A DNA stretch of 64,000 nucleotides from DSYU01 sp963827605 (lineage in GTDB: Bacteria > Chloroflexota > Anaerolineae > Anaerolineales > Anaerolineaceae): the NCBI GenBank assembly GCA_963827605.1, contig CAWHBK010000004.1, forward strand, positions 434,001 to 498,000. The letters run 5' to 3'. Below the pieces are notes generated by a model. That model searched no databases. It saw only the letters and a list, made by a program, of their open reading frames with translations, and was not told the DNA's origin. The translations under genes and the position numbers were made by a program. Below, one piece after another: positions 54,907 to 63,937 of this stretch. Numbering within the stretch: the first letter of the stretch is position 1; every line of letters starts with the position of its first letter.

Positions 54907-55677
54907 TTACCCTTCGCCGGTGTTCATCTTATATCCCAGGCGGTCGACGTTGGCAATCAGCTCCCGTTCAGGGTCCAGGGATTGGAACTTGCGGCGGATG
55001 ATGTACACCAGGTATTTAATGCGCTTGCGCACATCCGGGGTGTCCATGCCCCATACCTGCTGGGCAATCGTCTGGTAGTTGACCACTTCGGGCGCGTTGC
55101 GGGCCAGAACCGCGAGAACCGCGAATTCTTTGTTGGTGAGCTGGACGCTCTGGTCGCGCAGGGTCACTTTTTGGGTCTGGAAATCGATCACCAGGTCAAT
55201 TTCCGGGAAGACCAGCCGGCTCACTTCCTCCGCCTTGCCATACCGCCGCAGGACCGCCTGAGCGCGGGCAATCACCTCCGCGTTGAAGAAGGGTTTGGTG
55301 ACGTAGTCATCCACGCCCATGCGCAGCGCCTTGACAATTTCTTCCTTGTTGCCAACGGCGGAGATAACGATGACCGGGGTGTCGGTCATCTGGCGCAAAT
55401 AGCGGTACGTTTCCCAGCCATCCATGTCCGGCATCATCAGGTCGAGCATGATCAGGTCGGGGCGGATCTCGGCGCATTTTTTCAGCGCTTCATTGCCGTT
55501 GAACGCGCCCATCACATTGAAGCCGGCCGAGCGAAGGATATGCTTTAACAGCAACACCGTATCCGGTTCGTCCTCGATAACCAAAACACTGTGTCGTTCA
55601 GAAGCATATACTTCATCAAGGTCAACGCCAGATTGTGCTTGCGCAGTCATTTCCGAAGATTCTTGTAATTCTGTCAT
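54907..55677 (-). CDS. OmpR-family response regulator (paralogue 1)
   Basis: Start MTELQESSEM at 55677 is placed by GGAG just upstream. The receiver domain has DEPDT acidic pair, phospho-acceptor in LIMLDLMMPDMDGW and lysine in DDYVTKPFF. An OmpR-type winged helix follows (VQLTNKEFAVLAVLARNAPEVV, RKRIKYLVYIIRRKFQ, NVDRLGYKM). It shares most of its sequence with the regulator at 58748-59521, including the DLDEVYAS lead. No histidine kinase is nearby. It has its own promoter and a leader with an intrinsic terminator. Confidence 0.9.
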   Translation of the reverse strand: MTELQESSEMTAQAQSGVDLDEVYASERHSVLVIEDEPDTVLLLKHILRSAGFNVMGAFNGNEALKKCAEIRPDLIMLDLMMPDMDGWETYRYLRQMTDTPVIVISAVGNKEEIVKALRMGVDDYVTKPFFNAEVIARAQAVLRRYGKAEEVSRLVFPEIDLVIDFQTQKVTLRDQSVQLTNKEFAVLAVLARNAPEVVNYQTIAQQVWGMDTPDVRKRIKYLVYIIRRKFQSLDPERELIANVDRLGYKMNTGEG

Positions 55678-55704
55678 ACCACGCTCCATATTTGTTCTGG
55701 ATGT

Positions 55705-55735
55705 AACAAAAAAACCGGCAACAGCCGGTTTCGCT
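55705..55735 (-). terminator. Intrinsic terminator within the leader of response regulator 1
   Basis: On the minus strand, AAACCGGC and GCCGGTTT flank TGTT, followed by seven T. It lies downstream of the promoter at 55911-55939 and 30 bases before the start codon, so read-through would be needed to express the regulator. Confidence 0.8.
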
Positions 55736-55910
55736 ACTGGCTCCCCGAGACCCCTCTCATCCCCCCCTTTGTGTGAGATAGCGACCATAACAAGGTACTC
55801 GGTTCATCACCTACTGATAAACCCATCATTCAGTTGTCCAAACAACCTGCAATTCTCAAGAAGCCTGGTCACATCCCCTACCAACTTCTAACGATGTTCC
55901 AACACTTAAG

Positions 55911-55939
55911 ATAATAAAGAAAAAATCACGTCCTGTCAA
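55911..55939 (-). promoter_or_regulatory. Sigma-70-type promoter of response regulator 1
   Basis: TTGACA (55934-55939, minus strand), 17-base spacer, TATTAT (55911-55916). The predicted leader is about 225 bases. Confidence 0.75.
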
Positions 55940-56002
55940 TAGGTATTGGTTTGATTTGGGTATTTTCCAGGCATATTGGTTTGAAAGGTTATGTTTTGCT
56001 GG

Positions 56003-57033
56003 CTACTTAACCGGCACCGCAACCACGATCAGGCGATAGGTATTGCTGGTTGGCGGCCAGCATGTGACCAGAGTTAGGCGTTCGTCAGAAGAATGCATGA
56101 TCCAACGGGCATTCTCCTGGCGCTGTGCCAGGGTGGCATCCCGCTCCTCGACTTTCATCACCTGGCTGACCAGGTAAAGGAATTCGCGTTCGCCGGAATA
56201 GAGAATGATCTGGTCATACTGTTCCAGCTCGTGCAAGCGGCCAAAGACCGAGCCGTACACGTTATGGTGACCATTCAAAACCGTGTTGCCCGGCTCGCCC
56301 AGCAGCGCGCTCTGCTCCTGCCAGCCGGCAGCGTACACATTGGGGGCTTCCCACTGGGCGAAGGTCTCTCCGCCTATCACCACCCATTTGGTGTGCGACA
56401 CAACAATCGGGGCGTCCAGACCAATGCGGGGGATGACGATCCAACCAGGGACCGCCGGGGGCGCGGGCGTGGCGGTAGGCGCGCCCGCATCAGCCGCACC
56501 CGCGGCCGCGCGGCGGCGGTATCGCCGGCACCCGGAGACGGCAGGGGCGGCGCTTCCTGCTGCAGCGCCGTAGCCTCCACCTGGTAGGGGAGGAAACCTG
56601 CCTCCGCTCCCGCGGGGTCTGGAGTCCCCGCGGCAGCCGCTTTGCCGAGCGCAAGCTTCCTCGCGGGCGCAAAAGGCGTCGCGGTGGCATACAGCGCGCC
56701 GGTTTGCGGGAGCATCGAAACCTCTTCTTCGGTTAGAACCGGTTTCGCCAGGCCCAGCATCGCCAGTACCTGGCCGCGGAACAGATCCAGCGTGCTGGAA
56801 ACAACCGCATCCCCGCTGCCGGCAAACTGCACCAGCTTGGTCAGATCGGTAGAAAAGGCGCCCACTTCCGCCAGCAGCCCGTACCCGGTCAGCAGCATGC
56901 CAAACACGACGAGCATAATGATGAGCGAGCGAACCAGGCTCTCGATCAGCCAGCTGCGCGAAACGGTATTAACAAATCGTTGGAAGCGCGCCCGCCGCGG
57001 CCGGCGGGCGCGTCCTCTTCGATTATCCGGCAT
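56003..57033 (-). CDS. Sortase (class E-like) with an N-terminal membrane anchor (one frameshift)
   Basis: The basic start (RRGRARRPRRARFQRF) and membrane segment (SLIIMLVVFGMLLTGYGLL) are followed by a long Ala/Pro-rich linker. A -1 shift near 56510 separates this from the catalytic domain: VPGWIVIPRIGLDAPIVV, NTVLNGHHNVYGSVF (active-site His) and LTLVTCWPPTSNTYRLIVVAVP (active-site Cys and Arg). Sortases cleave LPxTG-like signals and attach proteins to the surface. The next upstream gene encodes a protein with an IPVTG signal, 8 bases away, so this is a dedicated sortase-substrate pair. Confidence 0.85.
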
Positions 57034-57040
57034 GCTCAGG

Positions 57041-58573
57041 TCAATCTTTCATCTGGCTGCTGATCCCGGTCAGGGCCAGGGCCAGGCCAAGGGCAAACAG
57101 GCCAAAGTTCGTCAGCAGGCTGCCAAAAATAGACAGGCTGTTAGCGGCAATCGGACGGGTCAAATCGACCCCGGTAACTGGAATAAGCACCGGCGTGCTG
57201 GTAATGGTGCTGGCCGGCGCCGCCAGGGTGCCAATCGGGGTGACCGTACTCGTCACAGTGGCGGAGGCGACGAAGCCTGCCAGGGCGGTCAACGTGCGGG
57301 TGGGGGTCAGCGTGCTGGTGAATGTTGGGGTGGGCGTAAATGTTTGCGTTGGGTCAGGCGTATTGGTGATGGTGGCAGTCGGCGTGTTGGAGGGGATCAC
57401 GTTTGGCAGGCTGGTCTGCGTGACGGTCGGGGTATTGGTAAAGGTAGCAGTCGCCACAGGTACGGTGGCGGTGGGTGTGTTGGAGGGGATTACGTTTGGC
57501 TGGCTGGTCTGGGTGACGGTAGGGGTATTGGTGAAGGTAGCAGTCGCGACAGGTACGGTGGCAGTGGGCGTAAACGTAAAGGTAGAGGTGATCTCCACCG
57601 GTACGGTGTTCGTGACGGTGGGCGTGGGCGTAAAGGTAGAGGTGACTTCCACCGGTACGGTGTTCGTGATGGTGGGCGTAGGCGTAAAGGTAGAGGTGAC
57701 TTCCACGGGTACGGTGGCGGTAAAGGTCGGCGTCACGGTCTGCACGACCTGACAGCTGTTTGGCGGAGAATTGAGCCTTACCGTATGCGTGCCGGGCCGG
57801 GTGTCCGTCCAGGTTAGCTCAACGCTGTGCGCCCCGCTGGCGGAGGTTGCCACATCCACGGTGCTGTTGGCCGGGATCACTCCGCGGCCGGTCTGCTGGC
57901 CGTCCACCCGTACGGTGTAGTCCACCCCGAAACCGTTGGCGTTGGTCGCGCGCCAGGTGAGGCCGTCCCCGTTGCAGGTGTAGGCCAGCTGGAGATCCTG
58001 CTTGCAGGGCGCCAGGCACGATTCGGTATCCACTAATTGATCACCGACATACAGGTGGACGGTAACACCGAAGGCGGTACTGAAGTAATCGTCGCTGTGA
58101 GCGCGTACGGTGCCGCTGCCACTCACATCGCTGCCATCCACGCGCCAAACGTAATCCAGGTCGCTGCTGCCGGAGTTGGCGACCTTCCACTGGGTTTGGG
58201 AATCGGAGGGATAGCCGCAGATGTTGCTAAGGTTTAACGTCATCGGCGCGTGGGTGGGCGCCGGCGTGTTGCTGGGCTGCCCGGGCACGGGGGTGTTGGT
58301 GGCTGTCGGGTTGGCGACGCTGGGGGTAACCGTCTTGCAAATAAGGCAGACGGCCGTTTGGGTGGCGCCCGCGGCGGCGGTAGCCGTACCAGCCGCCGCT
58401 GACTCGACTGAAAGCGTCTGAGTCGCATCCTGGGCAAGGCCAAGGGGTTGCACGCCGGAAGCCAGAACCGACGTACTCAGCGCAGATAGGAGCAGCCCTA
58501 CGATCAAGAAGACAAAGCCGCTCGCATACAGGACACGGTTGATCCCCCGGATCAAAGCTCTCTTTCTTTTCAT
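57041..58573 (-). CDS. Secreted Thr/Pro-rich surface protein with an IPVTG sorting signal
   Basis: Start MKRKRALIRG at 58573 follows GAGGTG. The signal-peptide region (VLYASGFVFLIVGLLLSALSTSVLASG) leads to a domain with paired cysteines (SNICGYPSDSQTQWKVANSG, ESCLAPCKQDLQLAYTCNGDG). Then comes a long Thr/Pro-rich tandem array (PVEVTSTFTPTPTITNT units). The C-terminus carries LIPVTGVDL, a hydrophobic helix (FGLFALGLALALTGI) and a short tail, the layout of a cell-wall sorting signal. The adjacent sortase probably anchors it, the Thr-rich stalk holding the cysteine-containing domain away from the cell. Confidence 0.85.
   Translation of the reverse strand: MKRKRALIRGINRVLYASGFVFLIVGLLLSALSTSVLASGVQPLGLAQDATQTLSVESAAAGTATAAAGATQTAVCLICKTVTPSVANPTATNTPVPGQPSNTPAPTHAPMTLNLSNICGYPSDSQTQWKVANSGSSDLDYVWRVDGSDVSGSGTVRAHSDDYFSTAFGVTVHLYVGDQLVDTESCLAPCKQDLQLAYTCNGDGLTWRATNANGFGVDYTVRVDGQQTGRGVIPANSTVDVATSASGAHSVELTWTDTRPGTHTVRLNSPPNSCQVVQTVTPTFTATVPVEVTSTFTPTPTITNTVPVEVTSTFTPTPTVTNTVPVEITSTFTFTPTATVPVATATFTNTPTVTQTSQPNVIPSNTPTATVPVATATFTNTPTVTQTSLPNVIPSNTPTATITNTPDPTQTFTPTPTFTSTLTPTRTLTALAGFVASATVTSTVTPIGTLAAPASTITSTPVLIPVTGVDLTRPIAANSLSIFGSLLTNFGLFALGLALALTGISSQMKD
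57355..57735 (-). repeat. Tandem repeats encoding the Thr/Pro-rich stalk
   Basis: Near-identical units, for example GGTAAAGGTAGAGGTGACTT (plus strand) repeated near 57630 and 57685, and an 117-base duplication around 57400-57575, encode the TxTPT array. Copy number may vary. Confidence 0.75.
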
Positions 58574-58747
58574 TTTATACACCTCACAGTTAAGGGAACA
58601 AAAGTCCAATCCGCAGGCCTGGCTGCCGGCTCACGGTTTCCCCCTTCCGTGAACCGGACAAATCAATTGCCTGACAGATGGACTTTGCTGGGGTACCAGT
58701 AAAGGTATCTTTTCATCCGAACGACCCCCCGCCCGGATGAACGGTTT

Positions 58748-59521
58748 TTAGTAGGCTATCGTGGTGCGAAGTTTGTACCCCAATCGATCTACGTTTTCAA
58801 TAAAATCTGGCTTACCGGGCAGCCGCTGGAACTTGCGCCGCAAAAGGTGAACCAGGTACTTAATCCGGTTGCGCGCCTCGGCTGTGTCTTCCTCCCAAAT
58901 TTGCATGGCAATTTCATGGTAGGCGACAATGGCCGGGGCATTTCGAGCGAGCAGGGCCATGATGGAAAACTCACGGCCGGTGAGCTGGATGTGCTGGTCG
59001 CAATGAATTATTTCTTGCGTGCGAAAATCGACAATCAGATCCACATCAGGGAATAACAGGCGGTCAACCTCCTGAGTGGTGCCGTGCGCGCGGCGAAGAA
59101 TGGCTTCAACCCGTGCAACCACCTCCGCGTTAACGAAGGGTTTGGTCAGATAATCATCCACGCCCATGCGTAACGCGCGCACTACTTCTTCCTTGTTTGC
59201 TACCGCCGAAAGGATCATCACCGGTACATCAGACATCTGGCGTAAGTAGTGGTAGGTTTCCCACCCATCCATGCCTGGCATCATCAGATCGAGCATTACC
59301 AGGTTGGGTTTTACCTCACTGAATTTCTTCAGTGCCTCTTGCCCGCTGGTAGCCCCTAAAACATTATAACCGGCGGAACGTAAGAGGTGCTTGAGCAAAG
59401 CCACGGTATCAGGCTCATCCTCAACAACTAGAACTCTTTTCCGATTGCTGGCATATACCTCATCTAAGTCCGCACCGATTCCACGCTGGCTTTCAAACTC
59501 TATCTCCCCTGGCTCCTGCAT
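58748..59521 (-). CDS. OmpR-family response regulator (paralogue 2)
   Basis: This 257-residue protein has a receiver (VLVVEDEPDTVALLKHLLRSAGYNVLG, LVMLDLMMPGMDGW, DDYLTKPFVN) and an OmpR-type winged helix (HIQLTGREFSIMALLARNAP, RNRIKYLVHLLRRKFQ, ENVDRLGYKL). It is the paralogue of the regulator at 54907. The two flank the sortase and its substrate, on the same strand. No kinase gene is present. It is transcribed from its own promoter at 59621-59649 and may or may not read into the surface-protein gene 175 bases downstream. Confidence 0.92.
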   Translation of the reverse strand: MQEPGEIEFESQRGIGADLDEVYASNRKRVLVVEDEPDTVALLKHLLRSAGYNVLGATSGQEALKKFSEVKPNLVMLDLMMPGMDGWETYHYLRQMSDVPVMILSAVANKEEVVRALRMGVDDYLTKPFVNAEVVARVEAILRRAHGTTQEVDRLLFPDVDLIVDFRTQEIIHCDQHIQLTGREFSIMALLARNAPAIVAYHEIAMQIWEEDTAEARNRIKYLVHLLRRKFQRLPGKPDFIENVDRLGYKLRTTIAY

Positions 59522-59937
59522 CGCATCCTCCCATTGAGTTATGAAATCCGCCGTTTTTCCAACTGGATGTCTATATGTTTTTAAACTATATAGGGGCAGA
59601 GATCATTATTTTCTGGTTATATCGTAGCAAACCGCCAGGTTAAAGTCAATAGAAACCGAGCAAGAAAACGAAATTAGCAGGACGATTTTTTGGCTAGTTC
59701 GTTTAGTTGAAGTCTAGTCCTTTTCTAGTCATTTTCCGGTTCGTAATCCAGCCAGATATGCGGAGTACCCCCCTTTCGTAAAGTGTTGCAATTAGATACA
59801 TAATAACCATTTTTAACCGGTAAGTAAAGACTTAATACAAACCTTTATAACTTATTGATATAGCGGGAGTAAAATTGTCTTAAAATGGTGTATTCTCGAT
59901 TGGGCTGCTTTTAATGACTACTAACAGGAGTTTATCG
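59522..59937. promoter_or_regulatory. AT-rich divergent regulatory region
   Basis: Between response regulator 2 and the HAD gene. No ORF. It holds the minus-strand promoter at 59621-59649; AT-rich sequence at 59790-59900 probably holds the promoter of the HAD gene, whose ribosome site AGGAG is at 59926-59930. Confidence 0.5.
59621..59649 (-). promoter_or_regulatory. Sigma-70-type promoter of response regulator 2
   Basis: TTGACT (59644-59649, minus strand), 17-base spacer, TACGAT (59621-59626), preceded by CTA as in the paralogue's promoter. Confidence 0.7.
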
Positions 59938-60574
59938 ATGGACAACCACGCTAACATTCGCGCTGTCATCTTTGATATGGGCGGCGTTTTGATGCGCACG
60001 GACGACCCCCAACCGCGGCTGGAGCTGGCCAGGCGCATGGGCATGACGCGCCTGGAACTGGAAAACGCCGTGTTCAATCACCCGGCCTCCCAACAGGCCG
60101 AACGGGGCCTGGTTACTCCCGACCAGGCCTGGAAGGCGGTTGCGCAGGCGATGGGCCTGCCGGCCGGGGAGATCCCGGCCTTTCGCAAGCAGTTCTTTCT
60201 GGGCGACCAGGTCGATTTTTCGCTGATCAAGTTTATCCAGCAGCTGCGCCCCAATTACCGGACGGCGCTGCTGAGCAACACCTGGATCGCCGATCTGCCG
60301 GCCTTTCTGCGTGGATCTCCAGATCCCGGATACGTTTGACGTGGTGATCAGCTCGGCGCAGTGCAGGCTGGCCAAGCCCGACCCGGCAATTTTCCGGCTG
60401 ACGCTGGAGGCAGTGCAGGCTGAGCCAGACGAAGCAGTTTTTGTAGATGACGCGGATAAAAATATAGAAGCGGCGGCCATGCTGGGAATACGGACGGTGC
60501 ATTTCCGCGGCGCGGAGCAAGCCCGGGCCGAGCTGTCGGCGCTGCTGGGGTTGGACGCGGAGCCCGGCCGCTAA
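59938..60574 (+). CDS. HAD-superfamily hydrolase (one frameshift)
   Basis: ATG 59938 follows AGGAG. Motif I is AVIFDMGGVLMRT (nucleophile Asp, though the second Asp is replaced as in the YihX-like subgroup). LLSNTWI is motif II. A +1 shift near 60316 (one extra G) joins to DLQIPDTFDVVISS, the motif III lysine in RLAKPDPAIFR, and motif IV in AVFVDDADKNIEAA. The product is about 212 residues. It is a small-molecule phosphatase of unknown substrate, 35 bases upstream of thpR, so probably cotranscribed. Confidence 0.82.
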
Positions 60575-60609
60575 CGTTTTCGCATCTGCGCGCAGCCAAG
60601 GAGGAAACC

Positions 60610-61197
60610 ATGGACGCCATCCGCGCGTTTATCGCAGTTGAACTGCCCGAAGAAGTGCGGCAGAAGCTGGACGAAATCGAACAACAGGTGCAGGCGCGCG
60701 CAGGCGAGGATGCCCGGCGAGCGGTACGCTGGGTGCCGGCCAGCAATATGCATCTAACGTTGAAATTCCTGGGCGAGGTTTCCACCGGGAATTTGCAAGC
60801 ACTGGCACGGATGCTGCAAACCGAGGCCGACCGGCACAGCAGGTTTGAGATGAGCATCAGCGGGCTGGGGGCATTTCCGAACGTGCGCCGCCCGCGCGTG
60901 ATCTGGGTGGGGACCCAGGCGCCGGACGAACTCTCGGCGCTGCAGCGGGCCATCGAGGTGGAGACGCGCAAGCTGGGCTACCCGGCGGAAGAGCGCCCGT
61001 TTTCTCCGCACCTGACGCTCGGGCGTATCTCGCAGAACGCCCGGCCAGACGAGGTGACGCAGGTGGCGCGCGCGCTGGGCGAGATGCGCGTGGGGGAGAT
61101 CAGCCGGGTGCGCATCGACCGGGTGCACCTGTTCCGCTCGGATTTGCAAAGAAGCGGGGCGGTGTATACGAGCCTGTATGCGTTTGAGCTGAAGTAG
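60610..61197 (+). CDS. thpR: RNA 2',3'-cyclic phosphodiesterase
   Basis: This 195-residue protein starts after AAGGAGG. It has the two catalytic HxTx motifs of the 2H phosphoesterase family: NMHLTLKFLG (about residue 47) and FSPHLTLGRI (about residue 137). It matches LigT/ThpR in length and opening (IRAFIAVELPEEVRQKL). It opens 2',3'-cyclic phosphates on RNA ends. It follows the HAD gene on the same strand. Confidence 0.93.
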   Translation: MDAIRAFIAVELPEEVRQKLDEIEQQVQARAGEDARRAVRWVPASNMHLTLKFLGEVSTGNLQALARMLQTEADRHSRFEMSISGLGAFPNVRRPRVIWVGTQAPDELSALQRAIEVETRKLGYPAEERPFSPHLTLGRISQNARPDEVTQVARALGEMRVGEISRVRIDRVHLFRSDLQRSGAVYTSLYAFELK

Positions 61198-61209
61198 GGG
61201 ATAGAGCTT

Positions 61210-61260
61210 TTATCGCGAACGCGCACTCCGTGCGAAACGAATAAGCCGAATGACGCGAAG
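61210..61260. repeat. GCGAAT-type repeat
   Basis: Contains TATCGCGAAC...GAAACGAATAAGCCGAATGACGCGAA, a partial version of the elements at 8340 and 23042, between thpR and its terminator. Confidence 0.55.
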
Positions 61261-61271
61261 TCAATCCATGC

Positions 61272-61313
61272 AAACGGGCTGGCAGAGAAATGGTTCTCTG
61301 CCAGCCCGTTTTT
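61272..61313. terminator. Bidirectional terminator, 18-base perfect stem
   Basis: Arms AAACGGGCTGGCAGAGAA (61272-61289) and complement (61294-61311) with T5 on the right, between convergent thpR and GH3 genes. Confidence 0.88.
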
Positions 61314-61314
61314 A

Positions 61315-63618
61315 CTACAGACTGTGGACTTTACGCAGCATATCTGCGACCATTTCTTCGGGCGGGGCGGTTAGCTCGGCCTGCTGGAATGCCAGAACAC
61401 TGAGCAGGGGCATATCATTGAGCATATCCATGATATCGCCCATGCCCATTTCGCCGCCGTCCTTCTCATCGGGATAGCGTTCCTGCCCCCCAAAGCGGCG
61501 GCGGCTGGCGGCTTCCATCCTGGCGTAAAGGGGGCCCATCACGGTTTTTCCACGCGGGTCGGCCATCCAGTCGTTGATGGTGGATTCTACATCCAGAATG
61601 CAGGGCAGCTGGCGCGTCGATTGGAGGGTGGCGTTCAGGGTGCAGCGGATATCCGCGGATGAAGCGCCAATCAAAATATCGAACTCGCCATCTTCGGCCA
61701 CCCAGGTATGGTGTTCCACGTGATAGAAGGCAAAGGCGCGGAAGTCCAGCGGGACGGTGACGGTTTTGGTTTCGCCGGGCCGGAGGCTGACTTTGACAAA
61801 GCCTTTCAGCTCTTTGGGCGGGCGGATGACCGTGGCTTTTCGATCCCGGACGTACACCTGCACGGTTTCTTGCCCAGCCACACTGCCGGTGTTGGTCACA
61901 TCCACGCTAACCGTCAGACCGTCCACATCCTTGAAGGTTGCGGCGGACAGTTTCGCATGGGTGTAATCAAAGCTGGTGTAGCTGAGACCATAACCAAACG
62001 GGAACTGCACCGGGATCTGGCGCGCATCGTAATGGCGGTAGCCGATGAAAAGGCCCTCGCCGTAATACACTTTGCCCAGCTCGCCGGGGAAGCTGGTGAA
62101 GGCCGGGGTATCGCTGAGCTTGAGCGGGTAGGTCTCGGCCAGTTTGCCAGACGGGTTGACTTTGCCATAAAGAATATCGGCAATGGCTCCGCCGCCGGCC
62201 TGCCCCATCATGTAGCCTTCCAGGACCGCCGCTACGCCGTCAATCCATTCGCTCATCGCTACGGCTGAGCCATTATTCAACACCACCACGGTGTTGGGCT
62301 GGACTGCCGATACGGCCTTAATCAGCAGGACCTGCTGGTCGGTCAGGTCAATATCTTTGCGGTCGTAGCCTTCGGATTCTTTGAAGGTTGGCAGGGCGAT
62401 ATAGAGGACGGCCACATCGGCGCTGGCGGCAACCGCCGCCGCCTGTTCGATCAAATCCTGGCGGATGGCATTATTGCTCGGGTAGCCCTCGGCATAGGCA
62501 AATTCTGCATCGCCCGCCACGTTTTTGAGCGCAACGAGCGGTACGGTGACTTTGGTGGGGTTGATGTGAGAGGAACCGCCGCCCTGGAAGTGAGGCGTTT
62601 CGGCGGCCCGCCCAATGACGGCCACATGCTGGGGAGCTTTCAACGGCAGGAGGCCGTTATTCTTCAGCAGCACCATGCCTTCCGCCGCCGCTTGCTGCGC
62701 CAGGGCATGGTGCGCCTCGACATCGAAGGCGCCTTGTTTGGGCGTGTCTTTAGACATAAAGACGATGCGCAAAATCCGGCGCGCGGATTCATCCAGAACC
62801 GCTTCATCCAGCTTGCCAGAGCGCACCGCATCGACGACGGCTTTCACGTGGCGTTCTTGCGGGCCGGGCATTTCCCAATCCAGGCCGGCCTTTAGCGCCG
62901 CAACCCGGTCGCGCACCGCGCCCCAGTCAGATACCACCAGGCCTTCAAAGCCCCATTCTTGCTTAAGGATTTCAGTCAGCAGTTTGTGGTGCTGCGAAGC
63001 AAACGTGCCGTTGAGCTTGTTATACGAGCACATCACCGTCCAGGGTTTGGCCTGTTTGACGGCTTTTTCAAAAGCGGTCAGGTAGATCTCGCGCAGGGTG
63101 CGTTCGTCCACTTCGGCGCTGATGGAAAAGCGCTCAAATTCCTGGTTATTGGCCGCAAAGTGTTTGATGGATGTGCCAACGCCCTGGCTCTGCACCCCAT
63201 TAATCATCGCTGCCGCCATTTCACCGGCCAGGTAAGGGTCTTCGGAGTAATATTCAAAGTTGCGCCCGCATAAAGGCGAGCGTTTCATATTCACGCCCGG
63301 GCCCAGCACCACATCCACATTGAGGGCAATACATTCTTCCGCCAGGGCCTGCCCCACCTGCCGCATCAGGTCTACATTCCAGGTGGAGGCCATGCTCGAA
63401 TAGGTTGGGAAACAGGTAGCGGGCAAACTCTTGGCGCCCAATTCGTGCACCTGGGGCTGGCGGCGCACACCGTGCGGGCCGTCGGAACAAACCAATTCGG
63501 GGATACCCAGGCGCTCAACCGGCGTAGTGGTCCAGCTGCTGGCGCCCGTACAGAGAGCTGCCTTTTCTTCCAGAGTCATCTGGGCGATCAGGGCTTTTAA
63601 TTCTTGATCTGTTTTCAT
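61315..63618 (-). CDS. Beta-glucosidase, glycoside hydrolase family 3
   Basis: This 767-residue protein has no signal peptide, so it is probably cytosolic. Family 3 pattern: VLGPGVNMKRSPLCGRNFEYYSEDPYLAG, KHFAANNQE and the nucleophile in GLVVSDWGAV (Asp). A second alpha/beta domain (LLKNNGLLPLKAPQHVAVIG, GGGSSHINP) and a C-terminal fibronectin III-like domain (SVDVTNTGSVAGQETVQVYVRD) follow. An insert-free thermostable-type layout suggests cleavage of beta-linked glucosides taken up as oligosaccharides. It is monocistronic. Confidence 0.93.
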   Translation of the reverse strand: MKTDQELKALIAQMTLEEKAALCTGASSWTTTPVERLGIPELVCSDGPHGVRRQPQVHELGAKSLPATCFPTYSSMASTWNVDLMRQVGQALAEECIALNVDVVLGPGVNMKRSPLCGRNFEYYSEDPYLAGEMAAAMINGVQSQGVGTSIKHFAANNQEFERFSISAEVDERTLREIYLTAFEKAVKQAKPWTVMCSYNKLNGTFASQHHKLLTEILKQEWGFEGLVVSDWGAVRDRVAALKAGLDWEMPGPQERHVKAVVDAVRSGKLDEAVLDESARRILRIVFMSKDTPKQGAFDVEAHHALAQQAAAEGMVLLKNNGLLPLKAPQHVAVIGRAAETPHFQGGGSSHINPTKVTVPLVALKNVAGDAEFAYAEGYPSNNAIRQDLIEQAAAVAASADVAVLYIALPTFKESEGYDRKDIDLTDQQVLLIKAVSAVQPNTVVVLNNGSAVAMSEWIDGVAAVLEGYMMGQAGGGAIADILYGKVNPSGKLAETYPLKLSDTPAFTSFPGELGKVYYGEGLFIGYRHYDARQIPVQFPFGYGLSYTSFDYTHAKLSAATFKDVDGLTVSVDVTNTGSVAGQETVQVYVRDRKATVIRPPKELKGFVKVSLRPGETKTVTVPLDFRAFAFYHVEHHTWVAEDGEFDILIGASSADIRCTLNATLQSTRQLPCILDVESTINDWMADPRGKTVMGPLYARMEAASRRRFGGQERYPDEKDGGEMGMGDIMDMLNDMPLLSVLAFQQAELTAPPEEMVADMLRKVHSL

Positions 63619-63937
63619 GTATTATCACCTAGTCATAAAATTGGTTCAACCGTGCAGGCACGGCACACAGGCCATTACCATGCTGGGAAATTCTTGCCGC
63701 GGGTACGCCTATAATTTTATCAGACCTTTTGCAGCCGGGCGTTTGCATTTTAAAACCCACCCTTTCTAAACAGAACATAGGAAAGCCAAAACTAGAACAC
63801 CTGTCCACTTGGCCATGTTTGGCCTGGTCAGTGAGCCACAGGAAAGTCCGTACCAGTGGTCGATGGCAATCTGGTATAGGATCCTTATACTATTTAGATG
63901 AAGCTTATCGTTAAATACTTTGAAGGAGTTATGTAAA
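63619..63937. other. Divergent intergenic region without a gene
   Basis: 319 bases between the GH3 gene and the partial gene at the right edge. It contains a GTGCAGGCACGGCAC hairpin near 63652 and a TATAAT at about 63710. No convincing -35 partner and no supported ORF. Confidence 0.35.
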
